Source: Gemmatimonadota bacterium (lineage in GTDB: Bacteria > Gemmatimonadota > Gemmatimonadetes > Gemmatimonadales > GWC2-71-9). Taken from it: 64,000 nucleotides of DNA. Numbering within the stretch: position 1 is the first letter of the stretch; each line of letters starts with the position of its first letter. The notes under the pieces are model-generated. The model was not told where the DNA came from. It worked only from the letters and a program-made list of their open reading frames with translations, and did not search any database. Shown here piece after piece: positions 32,813 to 41,561 of this stretch. The DNA is taken from assembly GCA_016704275.1 (NCBI GenBank), contig JADJAK010000003.1:186001-250000 (forward strand), in the 5' to 3' direction. Both the position numbers and the translations under genes were made by a program.

Positions 32813-33691
32813 GTGGCGACACCCACCCTGCAGGAACTGCTCGAGGCCGGCACCCACTTCGGCCACCAGACCCGTCGCTGGAATCCGAAGATGCGCAAGT
32901 TCATCTTCGCCGAGCGCTCGGGCATCTACCTGATCGACCTCCAGAAGACGCTGAAGCAGCTCACCACTGCCGCGGAGCTCCTCAAGAGCGTCGCGCTCCG
33001 TGGCGAGAACGTGCTCTTCGTCTGCACCAAGCGCCAGCTCAAGGCGGTGGTCGAGGCCGAGGCCCGCAATGCCGGGGCGCACTGGGTCAACGAGCGGTGG
33101 CTCGGTGGCACGCTGACGAACTTCCAGACCATCAAGAAGCAGATCCGTCGCCTCCGCGATCTCGAGCAGGGTGCCGCCGAGGGCGACTTCGAGAACTACA
33201 CGAAGAAGGAGCAGCTGCTGTTCTCGCGTGAGCGCGAGAAGCTCTCCCGCAACCTCGAAGGGATCAAGATGATGAACCGCCTTCCGGGCGCGCTCTTCAT
33301 CGTCGATGCCAAGAAGGAGAAGATCGCGATCCAGGAGGCCAACCGCCTCGGGATTCCGGTCGTGGCGATCGTCGACACCAACGCCGATCCCGATCCGATC
33401 ACCGTGCCGATTCCGGGCAACGACGACGCGATCCGCTCGGTCTCGCTGATCACCGGCGCGCTGTGCGATGCGCTGCGTGAGGCGCGGGCCCAGATGCCGG
33501 TGCGCGGCGATGGCTCGGCGTCGGATGACGAGGGCGAGACGTTCTCGGCCGGCGAAGGCGACGGTGCGTCGGATGACGATCGCAAGCGCCGGCGCCCGCG
33601 CCGCAAGCGCAAGGCGCGTCCGGAGGCGATTGCCGCCCGGCTCAAGCAGGATCCCGCGGCTCCTTCCGAGGGCGGCGACGCAGGCGCCTGA
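32813..33691 (+). CDS. rpsB: 30S ribosomal protein S2 with long charged C-terminal tail
   Basis: S2 core at residues 1-226: LLEAGTHFGHQTRRWNPKM, YLIDLQKTL, RWLGGTLTNFQTI, LPGALFIVDAKKEKIA and IPVVAIVDTNADPDPITVPI are all family signatures. The protein is 292 residues, about 50 longer than the usual 230-250. The extra C-terminus first runs acidic (DDEGETFSAGEGDGASDDD), then strongly basic (RKRRRPRRKRKAR), and ends Ala/Gly-rich. The GTG start at 32813 has AAGGAG 10 bp upstream. It heads the rpsB-tsf-pyrH-frr cluster. Confidence 0.96.
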   Translation: MATPTLQELLEAGTHFGHQTRRWNPKMRKFIFAERSGIYLIDLQKTLKQLTTAAELLKSVALRGENVLFVCTKRQLKAVVEAEARNAGAHWVNERWLGGTLTNFQTIKKQIRRLRDLEQGAAEGDFENYTKKEQLLFSREREKLSRNLEGIKMMNRLPGALFIVDAKKEKIAIQEANRLGIPVVAIVDTNADPDPITVPIPGNDDAIRSVSLITGALCDALREARAQMPVRGDGSASDDEGETFSAGEGDGASDDDRKRRRPRRKRKARPEAIAARLKQDPAAPSEGGDAGA

Positions 33692-33715
33692 CCCGGACCG
33701 ACCGGATCATGCGCG

Positions 33716-33755
33716 AACCGCCGCCCCGCGGGCCCACGGGCCCGGGGCGGCGGTT
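33716..33755 (+). terminator. Hairpin between rpsB and tsf (terminator or attenuator)
   Basis: A long GC-rich stem: 33716-33727 pairs with 33744-33755, and 33730-33735 with 33738-33743, with a 2-nt bulge at 33728-33729. It is followed by TTTC. It stands 24 bp after the rpsB stop, inside a gene cluster that is often one operon, so partial termination to lower tsf relative to rpsB is plausible. Confidence 0.55.
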
Positions 33756-33789
33756 TCACACAGGGACTTGAACACTTCAGCAGGCGGCA

Positions 33790-34638
33790 ATGAGCTCCAT
33801 GACGATCAGCACCAAGGACATTTCGGAACTCCGCGCCCGTACCGGCGCCGGGATGATGGATTGCAAGAAGGCCCTCGAGGAAGCCAATGGCGACATGGCG
33901 CTCGCCTCGGAGCTGCTCCGCAAGAAGGGCATCGCGAAGGCCGAGAAGCGGGCCGGGCGTGACGCGTCGCAGGGCCTGGTCGTGATCGACACGGCCGCGG
34001 ACGGGTCGGTCGGCGCGATGGTCGAGCTCAACTGCGAGACCGACTTCGTGGCGCGCAACGAGGACTTCCTCGCCCTCGCCAAGAAGCTCGCCGCCCACGC
34101 GCTGGCGACGTCGCCGGTCGGGGTCACGCTCGAGGGGTTCCTCGCCGAGTCGATGGACGGCACGACGATCGAGGAAGTCGTCAAGCTCGCCTCCGGCAAG
34201 ACGGGTGAAGCCGTGTCGGTGAAGCGCGTCGCGAAGTTCGGCGGCGCCGTCGGCGAGTATCGCCACTTCAACGGCCAGGTCGGCGTGCTGGTCGAAGTCG
34301 CCGGCGTCACCGGCGATGCCGCGCTCGCGCTGGCGCGCGAAGTGGCGCTGCACATCGCCTCGGCCGATCCGATCGCCGTCAGCACCACCGACATCCCGGT
34401 CGAGCTGCTCGATCGCGAGCGCCGGATCGCGGAGGAGCAGGTGGCCGCCGAAGGGAAGCCCGAAGCCATCCGTGGCAAGATCGTGGACGGCAAGGTGAAG
34501 AAGTTCGCCGCCGATCGGGCCCTGCTCGAGCAGGCCTTCATCAAGGATGAGTCGGTCACCGTCGGGGCGATGGTTGCCCGTCTGGCCGGTGCCTCCGTGG
34601 TGCGCTTCGCCCGCTTCAAGGTCGGCGAGGCCGTCTGA
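33790..34638 (+). CDS. tsf: Translation elongation factor Ts
   Basis: Guanine nucleotide exchange factor for EF-Tu. The N-terminal UBA-like domain contains the signature ELRARTGAGMMDCKKALEEA (residues 12-31); the TDFVAR core motif appears as NCETDFVARNEDF near 79, followed by GRYRHFNG-like EYRHFNGQVGVLVEV. Length 282 is normal. Two ATGs (33790 and 33799) are possible starts. The stop shares a base with the pyrH start. Confidence 0.97.
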   Translation: MSSMTISTKDISELRARTGAGMMDCKKALEEANGDMALASELLRKKGIAKAEKRAGRDASQGLVVIDTAADGSVGAMVELNCETDFVARNEDFLALAKKLAAHALATSPVGVTLEGFLAESMDGTTIEEVVKLASGKTGEAVSVKRVAKFGGAVGEYRHFNGQVGVLVEVAGVTGDAALALAREVALHIASADPIAVSTTDIPVELLDRERRIAEEQVAAEGKPEAIRGKIVDGKVKKFAADRALLEQAFIKDESVTVGAMVARLAGASVVRFARFKVGEAV

Positions 34639-35348
34639 TGGCCCTCGCCTACCGCCGGGCCCTGCTGAAGCTCTCCGGTGAGGCGTTGGCTGGAGGGAAG
34701 GGGGGTGGCCTCGACTACCAGGTGGTCGAGGCACTCGCCGAGGAAATCAAGAAGGTGCACGCCCTGGGCGTGCACCTCGGGGTCGTGGTGGGCGGCGGCA
34801 ACATCATTCGCGGGGCGATGGCGCGCCGTGAAGGGCTCGACCGCGTGTCGGCCGACTACATGGGGATGCTGGCGACGGTGATCAACGCCCTCGCGCTGCA
34901 GAATGTCCTCGAGGGGCTGGGCGTCGAGACGCGCGTGATGACGGCCATCCGCATGGAATCGCTCGCGGAGCCCTACATCCGCCGCCGGATGATGCGACAC
35001 TTCGAAAAGGGCCGGCTCGTGATCTTCGCCGGCGGCACCGGCAATCCGTATTTCTCGACCGACACCGCGGCCGTGCTGCGCGCGCTCGAAATGGAAGCCG
35101 AGGTCGTGCTGAAGGCGACCAACGTCGACGGCGTCTACACCGCCGATCCGCGCACCGATCCGGCGGCGACGCTGCTCCCGGAGATCACTTTCCAGGATGC
35201 GCTGGTCAACGGCTATGCGGTCATGGACGCCAACGCGTTCGGGCTCTGCCAGGCCAACGCGCTGCCGATCGTCGTTCTCAACATCAATCAGCCCGACACC
35301 ATCCTGCGCGTGCTGCATGGTGACCGGGTCGGGACACTCGTCCGATGA
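34638..35348 (+). CDS. pyrH: UMP kinase
   Basis: A 236-residue bacterial UMP kinase of the amino-acid kinase fold, converting UMP to UDP. RRALLKLSGEALAG at the start, VVVGGGNIIRGA, the substrate-binding ADYMGMLATVINALALQ and the ATP-site segment FAGGTGNPYFSTDTAAVLRA are typical. It overlaps tsf by one base and frr by four (ATGA). Confidence 0.97.
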   Translation: MALAYRRALLKLSGEALAGGKGGGLDYQVVEALAEEIKKVHALGVHLGVVVGGGNIIRGAMARREGLDRVSADYMGMLATVINALALQNVLEGLGVETRVMTAIRMESLAEPYIRRRMMRHFEKGRLVIFAGGTGNPYFSTDTAAVLRALEMEAEVVLKATNVDGVYTADPRTDPAATLLPEITFQDALVNGYAVMDANAFGLCQANALPIVVLNINQPDTILRVLHGDRVGTLVR

Positions 35349-35896
35349 CCAGCCAGGATATCGTCAAGGCCGCCCGCGAAGGGATGCAGAAGGCGGTCGA
35401 GAACACCCGCCGCGAGCTCAGCGGCATTCGTTCCGGCAAGGCGACTACCAACCTGCTCGACACGGTGCGCGTCGAGGCGTATGGCTCCGCGGTCCCGCTC
35501 AATCAGGTCGCGATGGTCACCGCCCCCGAGCCGCGGATGCTGGTGGTCCAGCCGTTCGACAAGAGCCTCGCGATCGCGATCGACAAGGCGATTCGTGATG
35601 CCAACCTCGGCCTCAATCCGCAGAGCCAGGGCCAGATGATCCGGGTGCCGCTGCCGATGCTCTCCGAGGAGCGTCGCAAGGAGCTCGTCAAGATCTGCGC
35701 CCGCCTCACCGAGGAGGGCCGCGTCTCCGTGCGCCAGGCGCGGACCGATGCGATGACCAAGATCAAGAAGCTCGAGAAGGTTCCCGAGGACGAGAAGACG
35801 CGCGCCGAGAAGGACGTGCAGAAGCACACCGACGAGGCGAGCAAGCAGGTCGACGAACTGCTCAAGGCGAAGGAAGCCGAGATCCTCGCAGTGTGA
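35345..35896 (+). CDS. frr: Ribosome recycling factor
   Basis: A 183-residue RRF that splits post-termination ribosomes with EF-G. The sequence has ENTRRELSGIRSGKATTNLL, VEAYGSAVPLNQVAMV, PEPRMLVVQPFDKSLAIAID, the LTEEGRVSVRQARTDAM segment and a helical C-terminus with KHTDEASKQVDELLKAKE. It is coupled to pyrH and uppS by 4-bp overlaps. Confidence 0.97.
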   Translation: MTSQDIVKAAREGMQKAVENTRRELSGIRSGKATTNLLDTVRVEAYGSAVPLNQVAMVTAPEPRMLVVQPFDKSLAIAIDKAIRDANLGLNPQSQGQMIRVPLPMLSEERRKELVKICARLTEEGRVSVRQARTDAMTKIKKLEKVPEDEKTRAEKDVQKHTDEASKQVDELLKAKEAEILAV

Positions 35897-36642
35897 CCAC
35901 CGCGATGCCGACGCTCCTCGACCAGTTGCGCCTCCACGGCGCAGTGCCGCGGCATGTCGCCATCATCATGGATGGCAATGGCCGCTGGGCGCAGGAGCGT
36001 GGTCTCAGTCGTCCCGCCGGACATCAGGCCGGGATGCGATCGGTGCGCGAGGCCGTCGAGGGCTGCCTGGCCGCCGGGGTGGAGGTGCTCACCCTCTTCG
36101 CCTTCTCGCAGGAAAATTGGCAGCGCCCCCCCGCCGAAATCGATGCGCTCATGTCGCTCCTCGAGGAGTACATCGCCAAGGAAGCCGCCGAACTGCGCGA
36201 ACAGGGCGTGTCGGTGCGCATGCTCGGTGATCTCGAGCGACTCTCGCCGTCGGCGCGCGCCGCCGTCGATCACATCGAGGCGAACACCGTCGGGGGCACC
36301 AAGCTCGCGCTCAACATCTGCATCTCCTATTCGGCGCGCGCCGAGATCGTCCGCGCGATGCGGCAGCTGGCCGCACGGGTCCGCGAGGGATCGTTGGAGC
36401 CCGAGGCGATTGGAGAGCGCGACGTCGCCGCCGAGCTCTACACGGCAGCATGGCCCGACCCCGACTTGATCATCCGGACCTCTGGCGAGATGCGGGTCTC
36501 GAACTTCCTCCTCTGGCAGATGGCCTACGCCGAACTGCACGTGACGCCGGTGCTCTGGCCCGACTTCAGCCGCAACACGCTCTACGCCGCCTTGCTCGAC
36601 TTTCAGGGACGTGATCGTCGCTTCGGACGCGTGAGCAGCTGA
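35893..36642 (+). CDS. uppS: Undecaprenyl diphosphate synthase (isoprenyl transferase)
   Basis: A 249-residue cis-prenyltransferase that makes the undecaprenyl lipid carrier for cell wall synthesis. The active-site IIMDGNGRWAQERGLSR with its catalytic Asp is at about residue 28, then TLFAFSQENWQRP, and the C-terminal PDLIIRTSGEMRVSNFLLWQ. GTG at 35893 overlaps the frr stop; an ATG at 35905 is possible. The following genes cdsA, dxr and rseP form the usual envelope-lipid cluster. Confidence 0.96.
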   Translation: MTTAMPTLLDQLRLHGAVPRHVAIIMDGNGRWAQERGLSRPAGHQAGMRSVREAVEGCLAAGVEVLTLFAFSQENWQRPPAEIDALMSLLEEYIAKEAAELREQGVSVRMLGDLERLSPSARAAVDHIEANTVGGTKLALNICISYSARAEIVRAMRQLAARVREGSLEPEAIGERDVAAELYTAAWPDPDLIIRTSGEMRVSNFLLWQMAYAELHVTPVLWPDFSRNTLYAALLDFQGRDRRFGRVSS

Positions 36643-36644
36643 GC

Positions 36645-37517
36645 ATGGCGATGGACGCCAATCTCGTCAAACGCATCGCCTTTGCTGCCGTCGCCATTCC
36701 GGTGGCCGTCGGCCTCGTCTGGCTCGGCGGCTGGCCGCTTGCCGCGCTCGTGGCGCTGATCGGCGCGCTGGGGACGCGGGAGCTCTTCGACATCGCCGCG
36801 AAGCAGGGCGTGCAGGCCTTCCGGACGACCGGCATGGCCGCGGCCGCGGTCGGGCCGCTGCTGGTGTACCACGCCGTCGCCGACGCGCCGGGTCGCGCGC
36901 TGCTCGACGCCAACTGGGTCTTCCTGGCGGCGGGCTTCCTCCTCCTCCTCCTGGTTCTGGCACTGCAGCAGCGCGCGCCGACGGAACGTCCGCTGGCCGC
37001 CGTGGCCGTGACCGCCTTCGCGGTCGGCTACGCCGGGTTGCTGCCCGCCTTCCTGCTCGGCATTCGCCACGGCAGCTGGCCGATGCAGTCGTGGGCCGGC
37101 ACGGCGCTGGTCTTCTTCCCGCTGGTCGTCACCTGGGTCTGCGACTCGGCGGCGATGTTCGGCGGCCGGGCCTTCGGCGGCCCGAAGCTCGCGCCGACGA
37201 TTTCGCCGGGGAAGACGCGGTCGGGCGGATTCGCTGGCGTGGTGGGCGGTGTGCTGATCGCGCCGGTGTTCGCACTGTGGCTCCTGCCCCTCGTCGGCAT
37301 CGAGATGGGTCTGCTGCCGGCGGTGGCGATGGCCGCTGTGTTGTCGATCATTGGCCAACTGGGAGACCTGGCAGAGTCCCTGTTCAAGCGCGAAGCCGGC
37401 GTCAAGGACTCCTCGGCGCTGATCCCCGGGCACGGCGGCGTGCTCGATCGCTTTGACTCGCTCTACGTCATCCTCCCGACGGCCGCCATCTGCTATCGCC
37501 TCATGGGCCTGCTGTGA
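36645..37517 (+). CDS. cdsA: Phosphatidate cytidylyltransferase
   Basis: A 290-residue integral membrane enzyme making CDP-diacylglycerol from phosphatidate and CTP. It has about seven hydrophobic segments, GGRAFGGPKLAPTISPGKT in a loop, and the CDS signature SLFKREAGVKDSSALIPGHG followed by GVLDRFDS near the C-terminus. Two nearby ATGs (36645, 36651) could start it. It overlaps dxr by 4 bp. Confidence 0.94.
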   Translation: MAMDANLVKRIAFAAVAIPVAVGLVWLGGWPLAALVALIGALGTRELFDIAAKQGVQAFRTTGMAAAAVGPLLVYHAVADAPGRALLDANWVFLAAGFLLLLLVLALQQRAPTERPLAAVAVTAFAVGYAGLLPAFLLGIRHGSWPMQSWAGTALVFFPLVVTWVCDSAAMFGGRAFGGPKLAPTISPGKTRSGGFAGVVGGVLIAPVFALWLLPLVGIEMGLLPAVAMAAVLSIIGQLGDLAESLFKREAGVKDSSALIPGHGGVLDRFDSLYVILPTAAICYRLMGLL

Positions 37518-38650
37518 GCTCGGCGGCGTCCGCCCCGCGCGGCGTGGCGCTGCTCGGATCGACCGGTTCGATCGGTGAGAGCACGCTCCGCGTCCTGAAA
37601 CGCCATCCCGACGCCTTCCGTCTGGTGGCGCTGGTGACCGGTTCAAACGTCTCCGGCTTGGCGGCACAAGCCACGGAGTGGACACCCGGCTTCGTGGGTG
37701 TGGTCAACGGTCGCGAAGCGCACCAGTGGGCCAGCGGACCGCAATGCCTGGTCGACGCGGCCACGCACCCCGATGTCGACATCGTCGTCAACGCGGTGGT
37801 GGGTGCCGCCGGGCTCGAGGCCACGCTGGCCGCCTTGCATGCCGGCAAGCGCGTGGCGCTGGCGAACAAGGAGACGCTGGTGATGGCGGGTCCGCTGGTG
37901 GCCGCCGCGGCGCGGGCGGGTGGCGGCGAATTGGTCCCGGTCGACTCGGAGCACAGTGCGGTCCTCCAGTGCATCGTGGCCCAGGGCGCTGCGCCGTCGC
38001 GGATCATCCTCACGGCGTCGGGCGGGCCGTTCCGGACCTGGGAGCTCGACGCGATTGCGAGTGCAACGGTCGACCAGGCGCTCAATCATCCGACCTGGCG
38101 CATGGGTGCCAAGATCACGGTCGACTCCGCAACGCTGGCGAACAAGGCCCTGGAGTTGATCGAGGCGCACTTCCTCTTCGGGTTGGGGTACGATGCCCTG
38201 GAGGCCGTGGTGCACCCGCAGAGCATCATTCACGCATTTGTCGAGTTCCCGGACGGGAGCGTGCTGGCGCAAGTCGGCTTCCCGTCGATGGAGGTTCCGA
38301 TCCTGTACGCCCTGACCCACCCGACCCGACTCGCCGACAGCGGCGTGCGGCGCTTTGATCCCGTGGCCGCCGGCCCGCTCACCTTCGAGCCGGTCCGTCG
38401 CGATGCCTTCCGCGCCTTCGACCTCGGCGTGGCGGCCGGACGCGCCGGTGGCACGGCCCCCGCGGTCTTCAACGCGGCCAACGAAATCGCCGTCGCTGCC
38501 TTCCTGGATCGCCGCATCACCTTTGGCGGGATTGCCGATGTGATCGCCCGCACCCTCGACGCGCATCAGGTGCAGCCCGCGTCGTCCGTCGAAGTCGTAC
38601 AGGGTGCCGATCGCGAGGCGCGCCGCGTGGCCGCCGAGGGGATCGCATGA
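37514..38650 (+). CDS. dxr: 1-deoxy-D-xylulose-5-phosphate reductoisomerase
   Basis: Second enzyme of the MEP pathway, NADPH-dependent. The N-terminal LLGSTGSIGESTLRVL binds NADPH; ALANKETLVMAGPLV, VPVDSEHSAVLQC and TASGGPFRTW are the metal/substrate motifs; the domain ends with HPTWRMGAKITVDSATLANKGLE-type sequence and FGLGYDALEAVVHPQSIIH. Length 378 is normal. GTG at 37514 overlaps the cdsA stop. Dxs is at 1427 in the same window. Confidence 0.96.
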   Translation: MSSAASAPRGVALLGSTGSIGESTLRVLKRHPDAFRLVALVTGSNVSGLAAQATEWTPGFVGVVNGREAHQWASGPQCLVDAATHPDVDIVVNAVVGAAGLEATLAALHAGKRVALANKETLVMAGPLVAAAARAGGGELVPVDSEHSAVLQCIVAQGAAPSRIILTASGGPFRTWELDAIASATVDQALNHPTWRMGAKITVDSATLANKALELIEAHFLFGLGYDALEAVVHPQSIIHAFVEFPDGSVLAQVGFPSMEVPILYALTHPTRLADSGVRRFDPVAAGPLTFEPVRRDAFRAFDLGVAAGRAGGTAPAVFNAANEIAVAAFLDRRITFGGIADVIARTLDAHQVQPASSVEVVQGADREARRVAAEGIA

Positions 38651-40017
38651 GCAGCTTCCTCTTTACCGTCGCGGTCCTGTTCGTCGTTCTGGGCGTGCTG
38701 ATCTTCGTGCACGAGTTCGGACACTACTGGGCGGCCAAGCGCTTCGGCGTCTGGGTGCACCGCTTCTCGATCGGGATGGGGAAGCCCGTCAAGGCGCTCA
38801 GCTTCCAGCGCGGCGAGACCGAGTGGGCCATCTCGTGGCTGCCGCTCGGTGGCTACGTGAAGATGGCGTCCTCCGAGGAGGAACCGGCGTCGTCGGTCCT
38901 CGAGGGTGGACACTCGTCCGACGTGCCCGCCGATCGCGTCTTCGAGGCGAAGCCGATCTGGCAGCGGATGGTGATCATCCTGGCGGGCGTGACACTGAAT
39001 GCGCTCTTTGCGTGGGTGGTGTTCACCGGACTCGCGTGGAAGAATGGCCGGCAGTTCGATCCCACCACGACCATCGGGCGCATCAACACGGCGCTCCTCC
39101 CGCCGGAGGCCGCCGAGCTCGCGACCATTCCGGTCGGCACGAAGATCACCGCGATCGATGGCGAGCCGGTGCATTCGTGGGACGACATCCGGGAACGAGT
39201 CGCGACCGGCAACAGCAACGAGATCGGCTTCTCCTTCGAGGGACACGCGCCGATCGTCATCAAGCTGCATCGCGACGCCTTGGCCGAACGCGGCAAGACG
39301 GCCATCGCGCTCGAGCCGCAGCATCCAGCGGTGCTCGGCACCTTGACGCCCAACTATCCTGGCGCGAAGGCCGGTTTGCAGGCCGGTGACTCGGTCGTGG
39401 CGATCAACGGCCAGCCGATCACGCAGTGGGTCGATGCCGTGGGCCTCATCAAGCAGTCCGGTGGTGTCGAGGCACGCTTCGACGTGATCCGCGATGGCGC
39501 ACCGGTCACCGTGGTGGTGACGCCGAAGCTCGAGCGGGAAGTCGCCGCCGACACGGCCTCGCCGATGATCGGTCGGATCGGGGCGATGCCGCGGCAGCCG
39601 CTGCAGATGGAGTCGCTGGGCTTCGTCGGCGCCGTCCGCGTCGGGACGGAACTGACGATCTCGTCTGCGGGCGCGATCTTCCGCACCTTCCGTGGCCTGG
39701 CCACGCGCAAGGTCGCCACCACCGAGATCGGCGGTCCGATCATGATCGGGCAGATGGCGGCGCAACAGGCGCGCGCCGGCATCGAGCCGCTGCTGGCTTT
39801 CATGGCGCTGATCTCGATGAACCTCGCCGTGGTGAACCTGCTGCCGATTCCCGTCCTCGACGGCGGTGCGTTCCTGATCCTGGTGGCCGAAGGGATCATG
39901 CGGCGCCCGCTGCCGACCAAGGTGCGCGAAATGATTTCGCTGGCCGGCCTCGGCATGATCCTGCTGATCATGTTCGTGGCATTCAAGAACGACATCATGC
40001 GGTTGCTCGGCCAGTAG
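38647..40017 (+). CDS. rseP: RseP/site-2-type intramembrane zinc protease with two PDZ domains
   Basis: A 456-residue membrane metalloprotease that cuts anti-sigma factors and other membrane substrates. The first membrane helix carries HEFGH at residues 22-26; the other metal ligand motif is NLLPIPVLDGG in the last part (near residue 398). Between them are two PDZ-like stretches, one around PVGTKITAIDGEPVHSWDD and one around PGAKAGLQAGDSVVAINGQP. ATG at 38647 overlaps the dxr stop. The position after dxr is typical. Confidence 0.95.
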   Translation: MSSFLFTVAVLFVVLGVLIFVHEFGHYWAAKRFGVWVHRFSIGMGKPVKALSFQRGETEWAISWLPLGGYVKMASSEEEPASSVLEGGHSSDVPADRVFEAKPIWQRMVIILAGVTLNALFAWVVFTGLAWKNGRQFDPTTTIGRINTALLPPEAAELATIPVGTKITAIDGEPVHSWDDIRERVATGNSNEIGFSFEGHAPIVIKLHRDALAERGKTAIALEPQHPAVLGTLTPNYPGAKAGLQAGDSVVAINGQPITQWVDAVGLIKQSGGVEARFDVIRDGAPVTVVVTPKLEREVAADTASPMIGRIGAMPRQPLQMESLGFVGAVRVGTELTISSAGAIFRTFRGLATRKVATTEIGGPIMIGQMAAQQARAGIEPLLAFMALISMNLAVVNLLPIPVLDGGAFLILVAEGIMRRPLPTKVREMISLAGLGMILLIMFVAFKNDIMRLLGQ

Positions 40018-40035
40018 CCGAAAAGAGAGGCCGAC

Positions 40036-41313
40036 GTGCTCGAGCCACTCGTCATTCCTGCATCCGACGGTCTCCAGGCAGCACTGCGCCTGGGGATCGC
40101 CGGCTTGGTCGGTGTGGCGGCCGGTATCGAGCGCGAATGGTCCGGGCACGCGACGGGACCGGCGGCCCGCTTCGCAGGGATGCGGACCTTCCTCATCCTC
40201 GGGCTTTGCGGGGGCGTGGCCGGTGTGCTCGCTGCCGCCGAGCTGTCCGGCCTCGGCGCCGTGATCCTCCTCGGCGGCGTCGGCCTGGTGATCGCGGCCT
40301 ACGTGCTGGCGATGCGCAACCCGGAGGCCGATGCCGACGGCACGACGGAAGCTGCGGCGCTGGTGATCCTTGCGCTCGGCCTGCTCGCGGGAATCGGACA
40401 GCTCGCGCTCGCGTCGGGGGCCGGTGCGCTGGTCGTGCTGGTGCTCGGCGAAAAGCGGCGGCTCCACGGGATGGTCGCCAAGGTCGGCGAGGCTGAGCTC
40501 CAGGCGGCGGCGCGATTCGCGGTCATGGCGCTGGTCATCCTTCCCATTTTGCCGACGACGCCGTTGCCGTTCGGCGGCGACATCTCGGCACGCGGCCTCT
40601 GGACCCTGGTCCTCCTTTTCTCGGGGATCAACTTCGCGGGCTATCTGGCGCGCCGCGCCGTTGGGCCGGAGCGTGGCTACGGGCTGGCCGGATTGCTCGG
40701 CGGGTTCATCTCTTCGACGCTGGTCACGATGCAGTTCGCGCGGCGCAGTCGCGTCGAGCCGACCCACGCCGGCGCACTCGCGCTTGGTGTCATCGCCGCG
40801 TGTACCGTGCTGCCAGTGCGCCTCCTGGCCATTCTTGGCGTCCTCGCCCCCACGGTCGGAAAGGCGGCACTCCCGTATCTGATTCCGCCGGCGGTGGTCG
40901 GCGCCGTCATCGTCGCGGTGGCGTTCCGGCGCACGAAGGGCGGGGGAGAGGCGGCGGAGGATGACACGTCACCGCTGCATGTGGCGGCCTCGGTGCGCAT
41001 GGCGGTGCTGTTCTGGCTCGCGCTGATCGGTATCGAGTTCCTCGAACGTCAGTGGGGCAGCACCGGGGTCTATACCTCCGCGGTGCTCCTGGGGCTGACC
41101 GACATGGACGCGCTGACGGTCGCGATGGCCCGACTGGGCGGCGCACCAACGATGGCCAGCGTGGCGGCCACCGGCGTCGCAATCGGCGTCCTCTCCAACA
41201 CGGCGTTCAAGCTGGGACTCGGCGTGGTGCTGGGTAGCCCGGCCTTCCGTGCCCGCCTGGGAATGGGGTTGTTGGCGCTCGGGGCGGCGGTGGGGCTGGG
41301 GTGGTTGGTGTAG
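40036..41313 (+). CDS. MgtC/DUF4010-type integral membrane protein
   Basis: A 425-residue membrane protein with roughly a dozen hydrophobic segments. The N-terminal part matches the MgtC/SapB pattern: RLGIAGLVGVAAGIEREWSG and FAGMRTFLILGLCGGVAGVL. The larger C-terminal part, with GLAGLLGGFISSTLVTMQFA and LGLTDMDALTVAMARLG, matches the DUF4010 region often fused to it. The function is unproven; related proteins are linked to magnesium limitation or transport. The GTG at 40036 lies 18 bp after rseP, with GAGAGG upstream as ribosome binding site. Confidence 0.82.
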   Translation: MLEPLVIPASDGLQAALRLGIAGLVGVAAGIEREWSGHATGPAARFAGMRTFLILGLCGGVAGVLAAAELSGLGAVILLGGVGLVIAAYVLAMRNPEADADGTTEAAALVILALGLLAGIGQLALASGAGALVVLVLGEKRRLHGMVAKVGEAELQAAARFAVMALVILPILPTTPLPFGGDISARGLWTLVLLFSGINFAGYLARRAVGPERGYGLAGLLGGFISSTLVTMQFARRSRVEPTHAGALALGVIAACTVLPVRLLAILGVLAPTVGKAALPYLIPPAVVGAVIVAVAFRRTKGGGEAAEDDTSPLHVAASVRMAVLFWLALIGIEFLERQWGSTGVYTSAVLLGLTDMDALTVAMARLGGAPTMASVAATGVAIGVLSNTAFKLGLGVVLGSPAFRARLGMGLLALGAAVGLGWLV

Positions 41314-41321
41314 GGGGAGAT

Positions 41322-41391
41322 TCGATGATCGATGATCGATGGTCGATGGTCGATGGTCGATGGTCGATGATCGATGATCGATGATCTATGG
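41322..41391. repeat. Tandem 7-bp repeat, ten units of TCGATGR
   Basis: Ten consecutive heptamers: TCGATGA x2, TCGATGG x4, TCGATGA x3 and a terminal TCTATGG. The array lies 8 bp after the stop of the MgtC-like gene in the 248-bp gap before rpsO. The order of A and G variants suggests unit-by-unit duplication. Confidence 0.9.
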
Positions 41392-41433
41392 AGTGTTGCA
41401 ATGAGGAACGTCGAGAACGAGCGGCGGGAGAAA

Positions 41434-41461
41434 TCGATCATCGATGGTCGATCATCGATCA
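41434..41461. repeat. Second heptamer block, mostly inverted relative to the first
   Basis: Four units: TCGATCA, TCGATGG, TCGATCA, TCGATCA. TCGATCA is the reverse complement register of TCGATGA, so this block can pair with part of the array at 41322-41391, forming a long imperfect hairpin across the 42-bp spacer. Confidence 0.75.
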
Positions 41462-41469
41462 TCGGCTGT

Positions 41470-41499
41470 TTGCCCCTTGCCCCCCCTCGGCCCTATAAT
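41470..41499 (+). promoter_or_regulatory. Candidate promoter of rpsO
   Basis: TTGCCC (41470-41475), an 18-bp spacer and a perfect TATAAT (41494-41499), giving a start near 41506 and a leader of about 55 nt before the rpsO ATG. It is the best sigma-70 type promoter match I noticed in the window. Confidence 0.6.
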
Positions 41500-41561
41500 T
41501 GTTGGCTATCCAGAATATCCTAAGTGTAAGCGCAGCATGACTCAGCGTAGGGTTCAACGGC

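Noticed and set aside
33716..33755. Hairpin before tsf as a ribosomal-protein-binding leader structure
   Set aside because: It is a simple long stem with no visible resemblance to a known S2 or EF-Ts regulatory site; terminator or attenuator is the simpler reading.
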